DNA of 8,624 nt from Planctomycetaceae bacterium (GCA_020426065.1 JAGQQT010000150.1:1-8624), one strand, 5' to 3'. Counted from the stretch's first letter, positions 1 to 5,728 are shown. Notes: a model not told the origin generated them from the letters alone. Numbers and translations: made by a program.

Positions 1-93
1 CAGGAAGACACACTGGTCGATGGGCTGCGGATCACAATCGGAACAGACGAGCAGATCGATTGCCTGCTCTCTGCTCTGAAGGAAATCGTCTGA
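1..93 (+). CDS. hisC: Histidinol-phosphate aminotransferase, C-terminal end only (partial)
   Basis: Frame 1 is open from the first base of the window to a TGA at 91-93 and gives 30 residues. They include LRITIGTDEQID followed by CLLSALKEIV. The pattern 'LRITIGT-x-E/Q-x-(N/D)' followed by a short amphipathic helix ending the protein is the usual C-terminus of histidinol-phosphate aminotransferase. This is a PLP fold-type I enzyme that converts imidazole-acetol phosphate and glutamate to histidinol phosphate and 2-oxoglutarate in histidine synthesis. The PLP lysine and the rest of the enzyme lie outside the window. A related fold-type I aminotransferase (for example a threonine-phosphate decarboxylase) could end similarly, so the gene name is likely rather than certain. 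The gene is followed 20 bases later by a hairpin-forming repeat. Confidence 0.72.
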   Translation, partial: QEDTLVDGLRITIGTDEQIDCLLSALKEIV

Positions 94-113
94 ATTTCCT
101 TAATGCATTGAGC

Positions 114-294
114 GGGTGGCCCGGAAGAATTCCGGGCGGCGCAGCCGTTGCAGGCAGTGGTACAGTCTTACAATCCACCATTTTCTGGGGTATTTGTAAT
201 GGGCTTTCTTTGTGTTCTGGCAATCATAGTCATCTGAACGATTACTCTCGGCCTTTGACGGACTCAGTCCGCCCGGAGTTCCTCCGGGCCACCC
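114..294. repeat. REPIN/MITE-like element: two inverted 26-base hairpin arms
   Basis: The left arm (114-139) and the right arm (269-294, read on the other strand) match at 24 of 26 positions. Each arm contains its own hairpin: a 7-bp perfect stem with a 3-base loop at 120-136 (cccggaa / ttccggg) and at 272-288 (cccggag / ctccggg). The only two differences between the arms fall at the two bases that pair with each other, an A-T in one and a G-C in the other. Pairing is therefore conserved while sequence is not. The 129-base interior has no open frame of note. Two inverted REP-type hairpins separated by a spacer is the architecture of REPINs and some non-autonomous elements. No clear target-site duplication is visible. 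The left hairpin, 27 bases after the hisC stop, might slow or protect transcripts, but it has no U-tract. Confidence 0.7.
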
Positions 295-421
295 TGGTGG
301 AATGAATTCGTTGAACAGAATGAGACAAGCTCTGGAGTTAAACGAGATCTTCAGTAGGACAAGGTTCCGTGTGTCCCCTCTCCTCCGCAAGCCGATCTCA
401 TTTGCTCTTTAACTGTCCAGC

Positions 422-541
422 GGGGGAGAGGGCCAGGGTGAGGGGGTAAAAAGCGAAACTCATCATTGTTACCCCCTCATCCTAACCTTCTCCCCACAGC
501 TTCATCTCGACAGATCCTGTTCGCACATGGTGGGGAGAAGG
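422..541. repeat. Nested G-rich/C-rich inverted repeats (REP-like)
   Basis: Bases 423-449 (ggggagagggcc...) and 469-495 (...ccttctcccc) are inverted copies with 23 of 27 matches around a 19-base loop. As a folded strand the four differences give two G-T wobbles and two mismatches. A third copy of the outer end, tggggagaagg at 531-541, is perfectly complementary over 11 bases to 486-496. The middle arm can therefore pair with either neighbour. The tetramer CAGC stands immediately left (418-421) and just right (497-500) of the first pair, which could be a short target duplication or chance. The motif ggggagagggccagggtgaggggg resembles dispersed REP-type repeats I recall from several phyla; that recollection is not verified here. 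Confidence 0.65.
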
Positions 542-734
542 GACTTCCCAAAGCCCCAATTATCGATCTGTTAACGTAGAGGACAGGTGTGGTTGAGGAG
601 GACGTGCGATTGAATATGTGGTATCCTGAGCAACTCAAACCTATGGCTGCTAATCCTCAAGCAAGCATCCAGTGTCTCAATGTCTGGGCGTGCCACATCG
701 CGTCCAGGATCGACAAAGTTGAAAGAACGCAGCC

Positions 735-1550
735 TTACTGAATGGTTGAACCTTGTTCGGTTCCTGCAGCGGTGTCTGTCTGTTTGCTGATCTGGCTTTT
801 GGAGGCCTTGGGGCCGTAAGCCAGGAGCGGAACGGAAATGGTATTGAATTCTTCATCGGTTGTCTGAATGACAACGGTATCCGTAATCCGGTCTGCGGGG
901 AGTTCACCCGGAATGGTGATCTCAAACTGAATGACCTGATGACCGTGTTCATCCTGCGAGATTTTCGGTTCAGAAAACTTGATGTCGGAACTGGTTGCTG
1001 AAACGTGAGCCACTTCAAACGGATTTCCCTGCCGGTAATCGGTCAGGGTGATGGTTTGTGTGGTTGGCTGACCGGATAACTGATAGGCAATCAGGGCACG
1101 TGGGACGACCGTCACTTTGCGTTCGGGGACATCCACCCGAAACTGAACGGACTGCAGGAACGTTTGCCCGGCCGGATTGATCGTTTCAATCTCGACACGA
1201 TATTCACGCAGTCCGGACGCTTCTCCAGCCGTGTCCACTTCCACGTAAAAACGACCTTTTTCCTCGGACTGGTAATCCATTTCCTTGCGATGCCGGATCG
1301 AAACACAACCACAGCTTGGTTTGATCTTCTGAATTGTCAAAGGCAAGCCGCTGCGGTTCTCGAAACGGAATTCTCCGACGGCCTTCCCTTCTTTCAGATC
1401 AAATTCCCTCAGATGAACCATGTGGATATTCATGGCCAGAGGATCCCGTTTTCCGCTCACCTCAAACTGGCTGTGCGGGGATCGAAACATCCCCCAGCAG
1501 GAGCCCATCAGGGGAGTCAATGTCAGGATGATCAGCGGGAGATATCGCAT
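735..1550 (-). CDS. DUF1573 domain protein, probable exported or lipid-anchored
   Basis: A 271-residue protein with a hydrophobic N-terminal signal (residues 3-17) followed by Cys18 in LMGSC, a weak lipobox. It may be lipid-anchored or simply exported. The DUF1573 hallmark is clear at 61-83: an F-x-F-x-N strand, 'GLPLTIQKIKPSCGCVS', with the conserved Cys80-Gly-Cys82 pair. DUF1573 domains have an Ig-like fold and are frequent in planctomycetes and Bacteroidetes; their molecular role is not settled. A second beta-rich half (about 130-246) looks like another Ig-like unit without the CGC motif. The last 25 residues are polar, probably disordered. The ATG start is supported by GGAGG (complement of 1560-1564) 9 bases upstream. 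The gene follows the lipoprotein gene by 48 bases on the same strand, suggesting a shared transcript and an envelope role. Confidence 0.88.
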   Translation of the reverse strand: MRYLPLIILTLTPLMGSCWGMFRSPHSQFEVSGKRDPLAMNIHMVHLREFDLKEGKAVGEFRFENRSGLPLTIQKIKPSCGCVSIRHRKEMDYQSEEKGRFYVEVDTAGEASGLREYRVEIETINPAGQTFLQSVQFRVDVPERKVTVVPRALIAYQLSGQPTTQTITLTDYRQGNPFEVAHVSATSSDIKFSEPKISQDEHGHQVIQFEITIPGELPADRITDTVVIQTTDEEFNTISVPLLAYGPKASKSQISKQTDTAAGTEQGSTIQ

Positions 1551-1598
1551 GGGCTAATTCCTCCAAGGACCTTCAGGGGCCACCCGGGTCAGATAGAT

Positions 1599-2054
1599 TT
1601 ATCGGGATTCGAGAGTGGAAATGGTTTCGTTCCATTGCTCGCTGAAATTATCAAAGTTAATCAGATGGTCATCACGAAAGACGAGGATATAGACGTTGCC
1701 ATCCCGGTCTGGTCCCCAGCGATAGGCGATGTCATCCGAACGGTACAACCCGCCTTCATCCAGAAACTTCGTGTCGTTGAATTCGCGGTTCCCGTCCTCA
1801 CCCAGAACACCATCCACCTCTGCCCGGCTCATCCCGTTGTGAACATGATTCCTGAGCAGCCAGCGAATCTCATCGGGATGTCGGGTTTCCTGGAAGCGCT
1901 GTCGGTGCTGTTCCGCGACCTCGAAACTGGCCTGGGAATCGCCAAACGGAAGGAGGGATTCCATGGTGGTCTGGCAGCCTGCAAAGCAGAGCCAGCAGAA
2001 CGCCGACAGCATGAGCCATGCAATTACATGGCCCGCTCGAAACACGAGTGGCAT
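1599..2054 (-). CDS. Small lipoprotein with BamE/SmpA-like domain
   Basis: A 151-residue protein. The signal peptide is a hydrophobic run (about residues 8-25) ending in the lipobox FAGC, which makes Cys27 the expected lipidation site, so the mature protein should sit on a membrane facing the periplasm. Residues 73-87 (NGMSRAEVDGVLGED) match the 'G-M-S-x-x-E-V-x-x-x-L-G' helix of BamE/SmpA/OmlA-like domains. It is followed by strands ending in 'YRWGPDRDGNVYILVF', like the family's beta-sheet. BamE itself helps assemble outer-membrane beta-barrels, but the fold is widely reused, so no specific function is claimed. A longer frame starts at a GTG (2063). I prefer the ATG at 2054 because GAGG (complement of 2063-2066) sits 8 bases before it and overlaps the GTG. 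It is probably first or second gene of a minus-strand unit with the DUF1573 gene. Confidence 0.8.
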   Translation of the reverse strand: MPLVFRAGHVIAWLMLSAFCWLCFAGCQTTMESLLPFGDSQASFEVAEQHRQRFQETRHPDEIRWLLRNHVHNGMSRAEVDGVLGEDGNREFNDTKFLDEGGLYRSDDIAYRWGPDRDGNVYILVFRDDHLINFDNFSEQWNETISTLESR

Positions 2055-2125
2055 GGCAGTCACCTCAAGACCGGAGAACAGGTTGGAAAGGACAGTAGGA
2101 AATTCAGATCCGGAAGGATTGGATT

Positions 2126-2551
2126 TCAGTTCTGATTTTTGGGAGGGGAAGGGAGGGAGTTTTTGAAGGGAGTGGGATTGGCAGAGGAGGGAATTCGATT
2201 CTGCACGGAATACCGATTCAATCCGGCCCGTTCGAGTCGGCTGACAACCAGCATGAGTCGGTCGGAGCGGTTGATGGAATCAAACATGGATTGGATGAGG
2301 GCTGCTGAAACGTGCATCGCGACTTCGACAACTCGTTGCGGCAGACGAAATGGCTTCAGGTCGGCAAAAAACTGTTCTGCGTTACAGCATTCCCCGAATT
2401 TTTCCCCCTGGAAAAACAGTTCCACTCCGTACAGGTCGGAGCTCCACTGATAATCGAACGGACCATAGGCCTCCCTTCGATGAGTTACCCAGAACTGGGT
2501 CTCCTCGAAACAGACTGCAAAGTCAGCTGGGGTATGGCCAGGAACGGTCAC
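2126..2551 (-). CDS. Conserved hypothetical protein, planctomycete-type
   Basis: A 141-residue frame from a GTG. The core (about residues 18-78) reads FWVTHRREAYGPFDYQWSSD, then 'LYGVELFFQGEKFGE', 'AEQFFADLKPFRLPQRVVEVA'. I associate this pattern with short uncharacterised planctomycete proteins; that is recognition from memory, not a search. The 'W-x-x-x-R-x-E-x-Y-G-P-F' part faintly resembles the GYF_2 motif, but the rest does not. No signal peptide or membrane helix is evident. The tail after about residue 118 is rich in Pro, Ser and Asn. The start is doubtful. GTG at 2551 has no ribosome-binding sequence, and the frame stays open and protein-like for 31 codons upstream (to the stop at 2645-2647) without any ATG, GTG or TTG. 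The next gene on this strand begins 71 bases downstream of the stop. Confidence 0.6.
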   Translation of the reverse strand: MTVPGHTPADFAVCFEETQFWVTHRREAYGPFDYQWSSDLYGVELFFQGEKFGECCNAEQFFADLKPFRLPQRVVEVAMHVSAALIQSMFDSINRSDRLMLVVSRLERAGLNRYSVQNRIPSSANPTPFKNSLPSPPKNQN

Positions 2552-2772
2552 GAAGTGGTGTTTCCAGTCAGGCGGGCAGGGAACATGATTGGGAAAAAGG
2601 TGGAATTCAATGTAGTTACAACAGGGAATTCCGCTCTTTTGATCTTAACGTTGATGATCAGCCGAGACGAAGACCAATTCTGAGAAGCCCCATTTTGCCG
2701 CAGTTTTGTTTTTTTAGTTGTAAACTCTGCAACAGGCCAAGATAAGATTTTGGGAATTTCTCAGGATTTCGC

Positions 2773-2801
2773 TTGACAGTTATTCTCTGGACTCCCATAA
2801 A
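2773..2801 (+). promoter_or_regulatory. Candidate sigma70-type promoter for the acidic-protein gene
   Basis: A perfect TTGACA (2773-2778) is followed after 17 bases by CATAAA (2796-2801, 4 of 6 to TATAAT). It faces the acidic-protein gene and would leave a leader of roughly 250 bases. Assigned by consensus only. Confidence 0.4.
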
Positions 2802-3040
2802 ACCGATGAAGTTCTGCAGTGCAGACTCATCCTTGTGGTGTTCCTGATCCGATCATCACCTGGAGGGTACTTCCGGCTGAATGATTCAGACCTACAGATG
2901 AAACAACGACAGGATCAGACAGATCATGACTGATGAGTTGATCTGGATGTGACTGGCAGCAGGAAGTGACAACGGAGCGGGCTTGGATTCCCAAACCACT
3001 TTCCAATCCCTGACTGGGCCACTAAGTAGACATTCGTGCT

Positions 3041-3048
3041 GAAGAGGA
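3041..3048 (+). promoter_or_regulatory. Ribosome-binding site fixing the acidic-protein start
   Basis: GAAGAGGA ends 8 bases before the ATG at 3057. It lies just downstream of a GTG (3036) that would otherwise give a longer frame, so it argues for the ATG as the true start. Confidence 0.6.
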
Positions 3049-3056
3049 TTATCGCC

Positions 3057-3389
3057 ATGACAGGAATCGTCCAAGAAGTGACATCCTTCGCCAATCCGTT
3101 TGAAGACAACTTTGAATCCCTTCTCGGATTGCCGATTCCACGCCTCGCCATTGAAGACGAAGAGGAGTACTTCGAAGAAGAGCTGGAAGATGACGATGAT
3201 CTCGACGACGATGACGACGAAGACGATGATGAATTCGACGACGACGACTTCGAAGATGACGACTTCGACGACGATGATCTGGATGATGATTTCGAAGATG
3301 ATGAGTTTGAAGACGACGACTTCGATGACGAAGACGATGATGAGGACGATGACGAACTGGAAGATGACTTCGAAGATGAAGACTATTAA
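3057..3389 (+). CDS. Extremely acidic Asp/Glu-rich small protein
   Basis: A 110-residue protein in two parts. Residues 1-32 are ordinary, with a short hydrophobic stretch SLLGLPIPRLAI. From residue 33 to the end only five amino acids occur: 64 of 78 residues are Asp or Glu and the other 14 are Phe, Leu or Tyr. The hydrophobics are spaced almost regularly: F60, F65, F70, L75, F79, F84, F89, then L101, F105, Y110, a step of 4-5 residues. There is no signal peptide or Cys. The DNA is a run of GAY/GAR codons, and the mirrored Arg/His-rich frame on the other strand is its shadow. I do not know the function. Possible roles from composition are binding cations or basic proteins, mimicking DNA, or chaperoning nucleoid proteins. 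The start is set by a good ribosome-binding site, and a terminator lies 142 bases past the stop. Confidence 0.75.
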   Translation: MTGIVQEVTSFANPFEDNFESLLGLPIPRLAIEDEEEYFEEELEDDDDLDDDDDEDDDEFDDDDFEDDDFDDDDLDDDFEDDEFEDDDFDDEDDDEDDDELEDDFEDEDY

Positions 3390-3530
3390 TTCCAGTCACG
3401 AGCCGGGGCAGGGAGCCTCAGGGGCACGTGATTCCAGCGGGCACCACAACCTGATTACAAAAAGATGATCAGGACAGCCGGTTGACACTTGCGGGCGGTT
3501 GCAGTCACTCGGATTCCATGAAACAATACG

Positions 3531-3565
3531 AAGGGATGAGTGGATCACTCATCCCTTTTTCTTTT
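3531..3565 (+). terminator. Intrinsic (rho-independent) terminator
   Basis: A perfect 12-bp stem, aagggatgagtg (3531-3542) and cactcatccctt (3546-3557), with loop gat. It is followed by a T-rich run, tttcttttt-like, to 3565. The T-tract follows only on the plus strand, so it ends rightward transcripts. It most likely terminates the acidic-protein transcript just before pnp. Because it lies in the pnp leader, an attenuation role is possible but unsupported. Confidence 0.85.
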
Positions 3566-3592
3566 GCGCCAACTCTCAACGAAACCAGGACC

Positions 3593-4417
3593 ATGAAACA
3601 TCTTTTTCCGCAGATCGAAGAGGCTGTCCAAGTCATTTCGAAATCCCTGAAATCCCGTCCGCGAGTTGGCCTGATTCTCGGAACTGGCCTGGGCGGACTG
3701 GCCGAACAGATCGATCGGGATGCCGTTCTCCCCTATGAAACCATCCCTCATTTTCCCAAATCCACAGTCGAGTCTCATGCAGGGCAACTGGTGTGTGGCA
3801 CATTGGCCGGGCAAAGCATCGTGGCGATGGAAGGCCGGTTCCATTACTACGAAGGTTATTCGCTGCAGGAAGTCACATTCCCTGTCCGGGTGATGAAGCA
3901 ACTTGGTTGCGAGATTCTGATTGTCACCAATGCCGCAGGCGGGATGAATACGCAGTACAATCTGGCGGACCTGATGATCCTGGAAGATCACATTAATCTC
4001 ATGCCTGAGAATCCTCTCCGCGGCGTGAATGATGACCGTCTCGGCCCCCGCTTTCCGGACATGTCCGCTCCTTATGATCGGGCCCTGATTGATCTGGCCA
4101 AAAAGCAGGCACTTGAATTGAACATCCCCGCACAGACGGGTGTGTTTGTGGCGGTGCCTGGCCCCAACCTGGAAACCCGGGCCGAGTATCGGATGCTGAA
4201 GGGACTTGGAGCCGATGTGGTGGGCATGTCCACGGTTCCTGAAGTCATCGTTGCCGCTCATGCCGGTTTACGGGTCCTGGGCTTTTCCGTGGTGACGGAC
4301 ATGTGCCTGCCGGATGCCCTGGAACCGGTGGAACTCCCCAAAATTCTGGAAGTGGCCGCTCGCGGTGGAGAACGTCTCTCCCGGCTCATTCCGGCAATTC
4401 TTTCCCAGCTCGACTGA
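3593..4417 (+). CDS. punA: Purine nucleoside phosphorylase (trimeric PNP family)
   Basis: A 274-residue cytoplasmic enzyme that splits purine nucleosides with phosphate to base and ribose-1-phosphate in purine salvage. Its length is normal for trimeric PNPs. Family motifs in order: [10 protein letters not shown] (28-36, phosphate loop), SHAGQLV (61-67, conserved His62), [10 protein letters not shown] (80-89, Arg82 for phosphate), NAAGGMN (113-119), EDHINLMP (131-138), [13 protein letters not shown] (188-200, Glu198 for base binding), [13 protein letters not shown] (206-218, Met212). At the position of human Asn243 it carries Asp236 (VTDMC), which bears on base preference. The frame is open upstream to 3482. 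I reject starts before 3593 because a strong terminator lies at 3531-3565 and because the family N-terminus fits [11 protein letters not shown]. The ribosome-binding site is weak (agga 2 bases away). It is followed by nnrE 3 bases later. Confidence 0.93.
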   Translation: MKHLFPQIEEAVQVISKSLKSRPRVGLILGTGLGGLAEQIDRDAVLPYETIPHFPKSTVESHAGQLVCGTLAGQSIVAMEGRFHYYEGYSLQEVTFPVRVMKQLGCEILIVTNAAGGMNTQYNLADLMILEDHINLMPENPLRGVNDDRLGPRFPDMSAPYDRALIDLAKKQALELNIPAQTGVFVAVPGPNLETRAEYRMLKGLGADVVGMSTVPEVIVAAHAGLRVLGFSVVTDMCLPDALEPVELPKILEVAARGGERLSRLIPAILSQLD

Positions 4418-4420
4418 CCC

Positions 4421-5098
4421 ATGCCCCGTCCCGTTTCCCTCACTGCCAGGCAGGCCCGGAAGGTCGATCAAATTGCGATCGAGCAGTTTCGGATCCCCAG
4501 CCTGATCCTCATGGAAAACGCGGGCCGGGGTTGTGCGGAATGGATCGTCCAGCATTGTCTGGGCCCGGATGTGCTGATCGTGTGTGGCAAAGGGAATAAC
4601 GGCGGAGATGGATTCGTGATCGCCCGGCACCTGCAACTGCTGGGCTGGAAACCGTCTGTCTGGACATTGTTCTCATCTGAGGCATTCTCGAATGATGCAC
4701 TGGTGAATTATCAGATTCTGAGTTCGCTTGCGATTCCCGTCACGCAGATCGATCCCTCCTCATCTGAAGTGTCGTTGAGCGGGCAATTGCAGGGTTTCTC
4801 ACTTATCATCGATGCACTGCTCGGCACAGGAATCCGGGGGGAAGTGCAGGATCCCTATGCGTCGCTCATTGGAATGCTGAACCGATCACAGATTCCCATT
4901 TGCGCGGTCGATCTTCCTTCGGGAGTGGATTGCGATTCCGGCCAGGAGTGTGGCATTGCCATCCACGCTAAATGGACCGTCAGTTTTGTCGCGCCCAAGC
5001 AGGGACTGCTGAAAGCACCGGGCAAGCAACTGGCAGGAGAACTGGCTGTGGTTCAGATCGGCTTTGAGCCCGCCACTCTGCCGATGCTGTCCGAGTGA
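4421..5098 (+). CDS. nnrE: NAD(P)H-hydrate epimerase, stand-alone YjeF_N domain
   Basis: A 225-residue cytoplasmic enzyme that interconverts the R and S forms of hydrated NAD(P)H (NADHX/NADPHX) so that the S-specific dehydratase NnrD can restore NAD(P)H. YjeF_N motifs: LMENAGRG (30-37), VCGKGNNGGDGFVIARHL (54-71, the potassium and nucleotide loop), DALLGTGIRG (131-140), and AVDLPSGVDCDSG (162-174) with the conserved aspartates 164 and 170. The protein stops after one domain. The ADP-dependent NnrD domain fused to it in E. coli is absent, so dehydratase must be encoded elsewhere. The ATG follows the pnp stop by 3 bases, which indicates co-transcription and probable translational coupling. No separate ribosome-binding site is obvious. 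Confidence 0.93.
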   Translation: MPRPVSLTARQARKVDQIAIEQFRIPSLILMENAGRGCAEWIVQHCLGPDVLIVCGKGNNGGDGFVIARHLQLLGWKPSVWTLFSSEAFSNDALVNYQILSSLAIPVTQIDPSSSEVSLSGQLQGFSLIIDALLGTGIRGEVQDPYASLIGMLNRSQIPICAVDLPSGVDCDSGQECGIAIHAKWTVSFVAPKQGLLKAPGKQLAGELAVVQIGFEPATLPMLSE

Positions 5099-5163
5099 AG
5101 CCTGCTTGCTCAATCCAGCTGTGCTTCGGTAATGCTGGGCCCAGGAGAAGGTTTGTTTGTCCC

Positions 5164-5568
5164 TTAGTGGGTACTGTTTCGAAAAGCCTTCTGCACAAGC
5201 CATTTCCCAAAATAAAGAACCGGGAAACAGAGTCCATACCAGATGGCCGAAACAGGCAGGCCGAGAAATATCACCATCGTGCGTCCCGTGTCACTGGCCC
5301 AGTCATCCATGACCCTTTGGGCTTCTGGGGTCCGCTCATATCCGTCGATGCTCCCATCACCATTCAGGTCAAAGCTGTCCATCTGATTTTTCAGATCGAC
5401 ATCCGCTTCCCATGCCGCTGAAACAGCCAGCACGAATCCTGTCAAAACGGTAGCCCCATAGAGTTGATAAGCATTCCGGGGTCGAGGCTTTCTCAGGTTT
5501 CTCCAAAACATAATGGCTGGCAGGACATACCAGAGAAACATCAGAACGCCAGCAATTGTTCCCAGCAT
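5164..5568 (-). CDS. Small membrane protein with a single EF-hand
   Basis: A 134-residue protein. Hydrophobic segments at about 3-22, 38-53 and 97-119 suggest two or three membrane helices. Between the second and third is a canonical 12-residue EF-hand loop, DLNGDGSIDGYE (67-78), with Asp/Asn/Asp/Ser/Asp at positions 1, 3, 5, 7, 9 and Glu at 12, so it should bind calcium. The loop is followed by a helix-like TPEAQRVMDDW. Single or unpaired EF-hands are common in planctomycete secreted and membrane proteins. I do not recognise a named family. The start ATG has aaaggg about 9 bases upstream on the minus strand. The gene converges on nnrE (65 bases between stops, no clear terminator) and is divergent from the sulfatase. 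Confidence 0.8.
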   Translation of the reverse strand: MLGTIAGVLMFLWYVLPAIMFWRNLRKPRPRNAYQLYGATVLTGFVLAVSAAWEADVDLKNQMDSFDLNGDGSIDGYERTPEAQRVMDDWASDTGRTMVIFLGLPVSAIWYGLCFPVLYFGKWLVQKAFRNSTH

Positions 5569-5699
5569 TCTCGATGGCCCTTTCCATGGAGCGTTGTTGT
5601 GGTCTCAGCAATCAGGCTGTTTTCTAGCGGACAATAATTCGTTTACGGGAGAGACGTCAATCTGAACAGGAAGCGTGCACGAGCGGCATGTTGAGTGGA

Positions 5700-5728
5700 T
5701 TGACCCTGACTGTCGTGGTGATGATACT
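5700..5728 (+). promoter_or_regulatory. Candidate promoter for the sulfatase gene
   Basis: TTGACC (5700-5705, 5 of 6) and GATACT (5723-5728, 4 of 6) are 17 bases apart. Transcription would start near 5735, which excludes the upstream ATG at 5688 and supports the ATG at 5763. Confidence 0.4.

Larger units (their letters stand above)
94..734. other. Long intergenic region, repeat-bearing
   Basis: This 640-base stretch separates the end of hisC from the 3' end of the minus-strand DUF1573 gene. I see no convincing protein gene. The minus-strand open frame across 100-390 runs through both arms of an inverted repeat and has no recognisable protein character. The content is two structured repeats (114-294 and 422-541) plus about 190 bases of unstructured sequence up to the DUF1573 stop. 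A purine-rich GAGGAGG at 595-601 lies 8 bases before a TTG that opens a 43-codon frame ending at 741. This could be a small gene but lacks any other support. Confidence 0.6.
2552..3056. other. Intergenic region between divergent genes
   Basis: About 500 bases separate the GTG of the minus-strand hypothetical from the start of the acidic-protein gene. The part nearest the hypothetical (2552-2644) is open in its frame and may be coding. A rightward sigma70-like promoter is at 2773-2801. The 250 bases from there to 3056 contain only tiny open frames (13 codons or fewer) and small inverted repeats, such as tctgca-g-tgcaga at 2813-2825 and cagatca / tgatctg around 2919-2944. I see no known RNA family in it. 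Confidence 0.45.

Noticed and set aside
100..390. Minus-strand 96-codon frame after hisC.
   Set aside because: It reads through both arms of the inverted hairpin element and lacks protein-like features or a ribosome-binding site.
1164..2135. Long plus-strand open frame (323 codons) opposite the two lipoprotein-type genes.
   Set aside because: It has no recognisable motifs, while the minus-strand frames have signal peptides, a lipobox, a DUF1573 motif and ribosome-binding sites. It is a shadow.
3153..3386. Direct-repeat or CRISPR-like pattern of gacgacgat units.
   Set aside because: The periodicity is 3 and 15 bases and comes from Asp/Glu codons in a single open frame, with no spacer structure.
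3049..3399. Arg/His-rich frame on the minus strand across the acidic gene.
   Set aside because: It is the reverse reading of GAY/GAR codons. The plus frame has the ribosome-binding site and the downstream terminator.
3390..3592. Purine riboswitch before pnp.
   Set aside because: I looked for the conserved core bases of the purine aptamer and did not find them. Only a terminator hairpin and a 6-bp hairpin (3450-3455 / 3468-3473) are visible.
3545..4261. Minus-strand open frame of 238 codons opposite pnp.
   Set aside because: The plus strand encodes a clear, full-length PNP there; the antisense frame has no family features.
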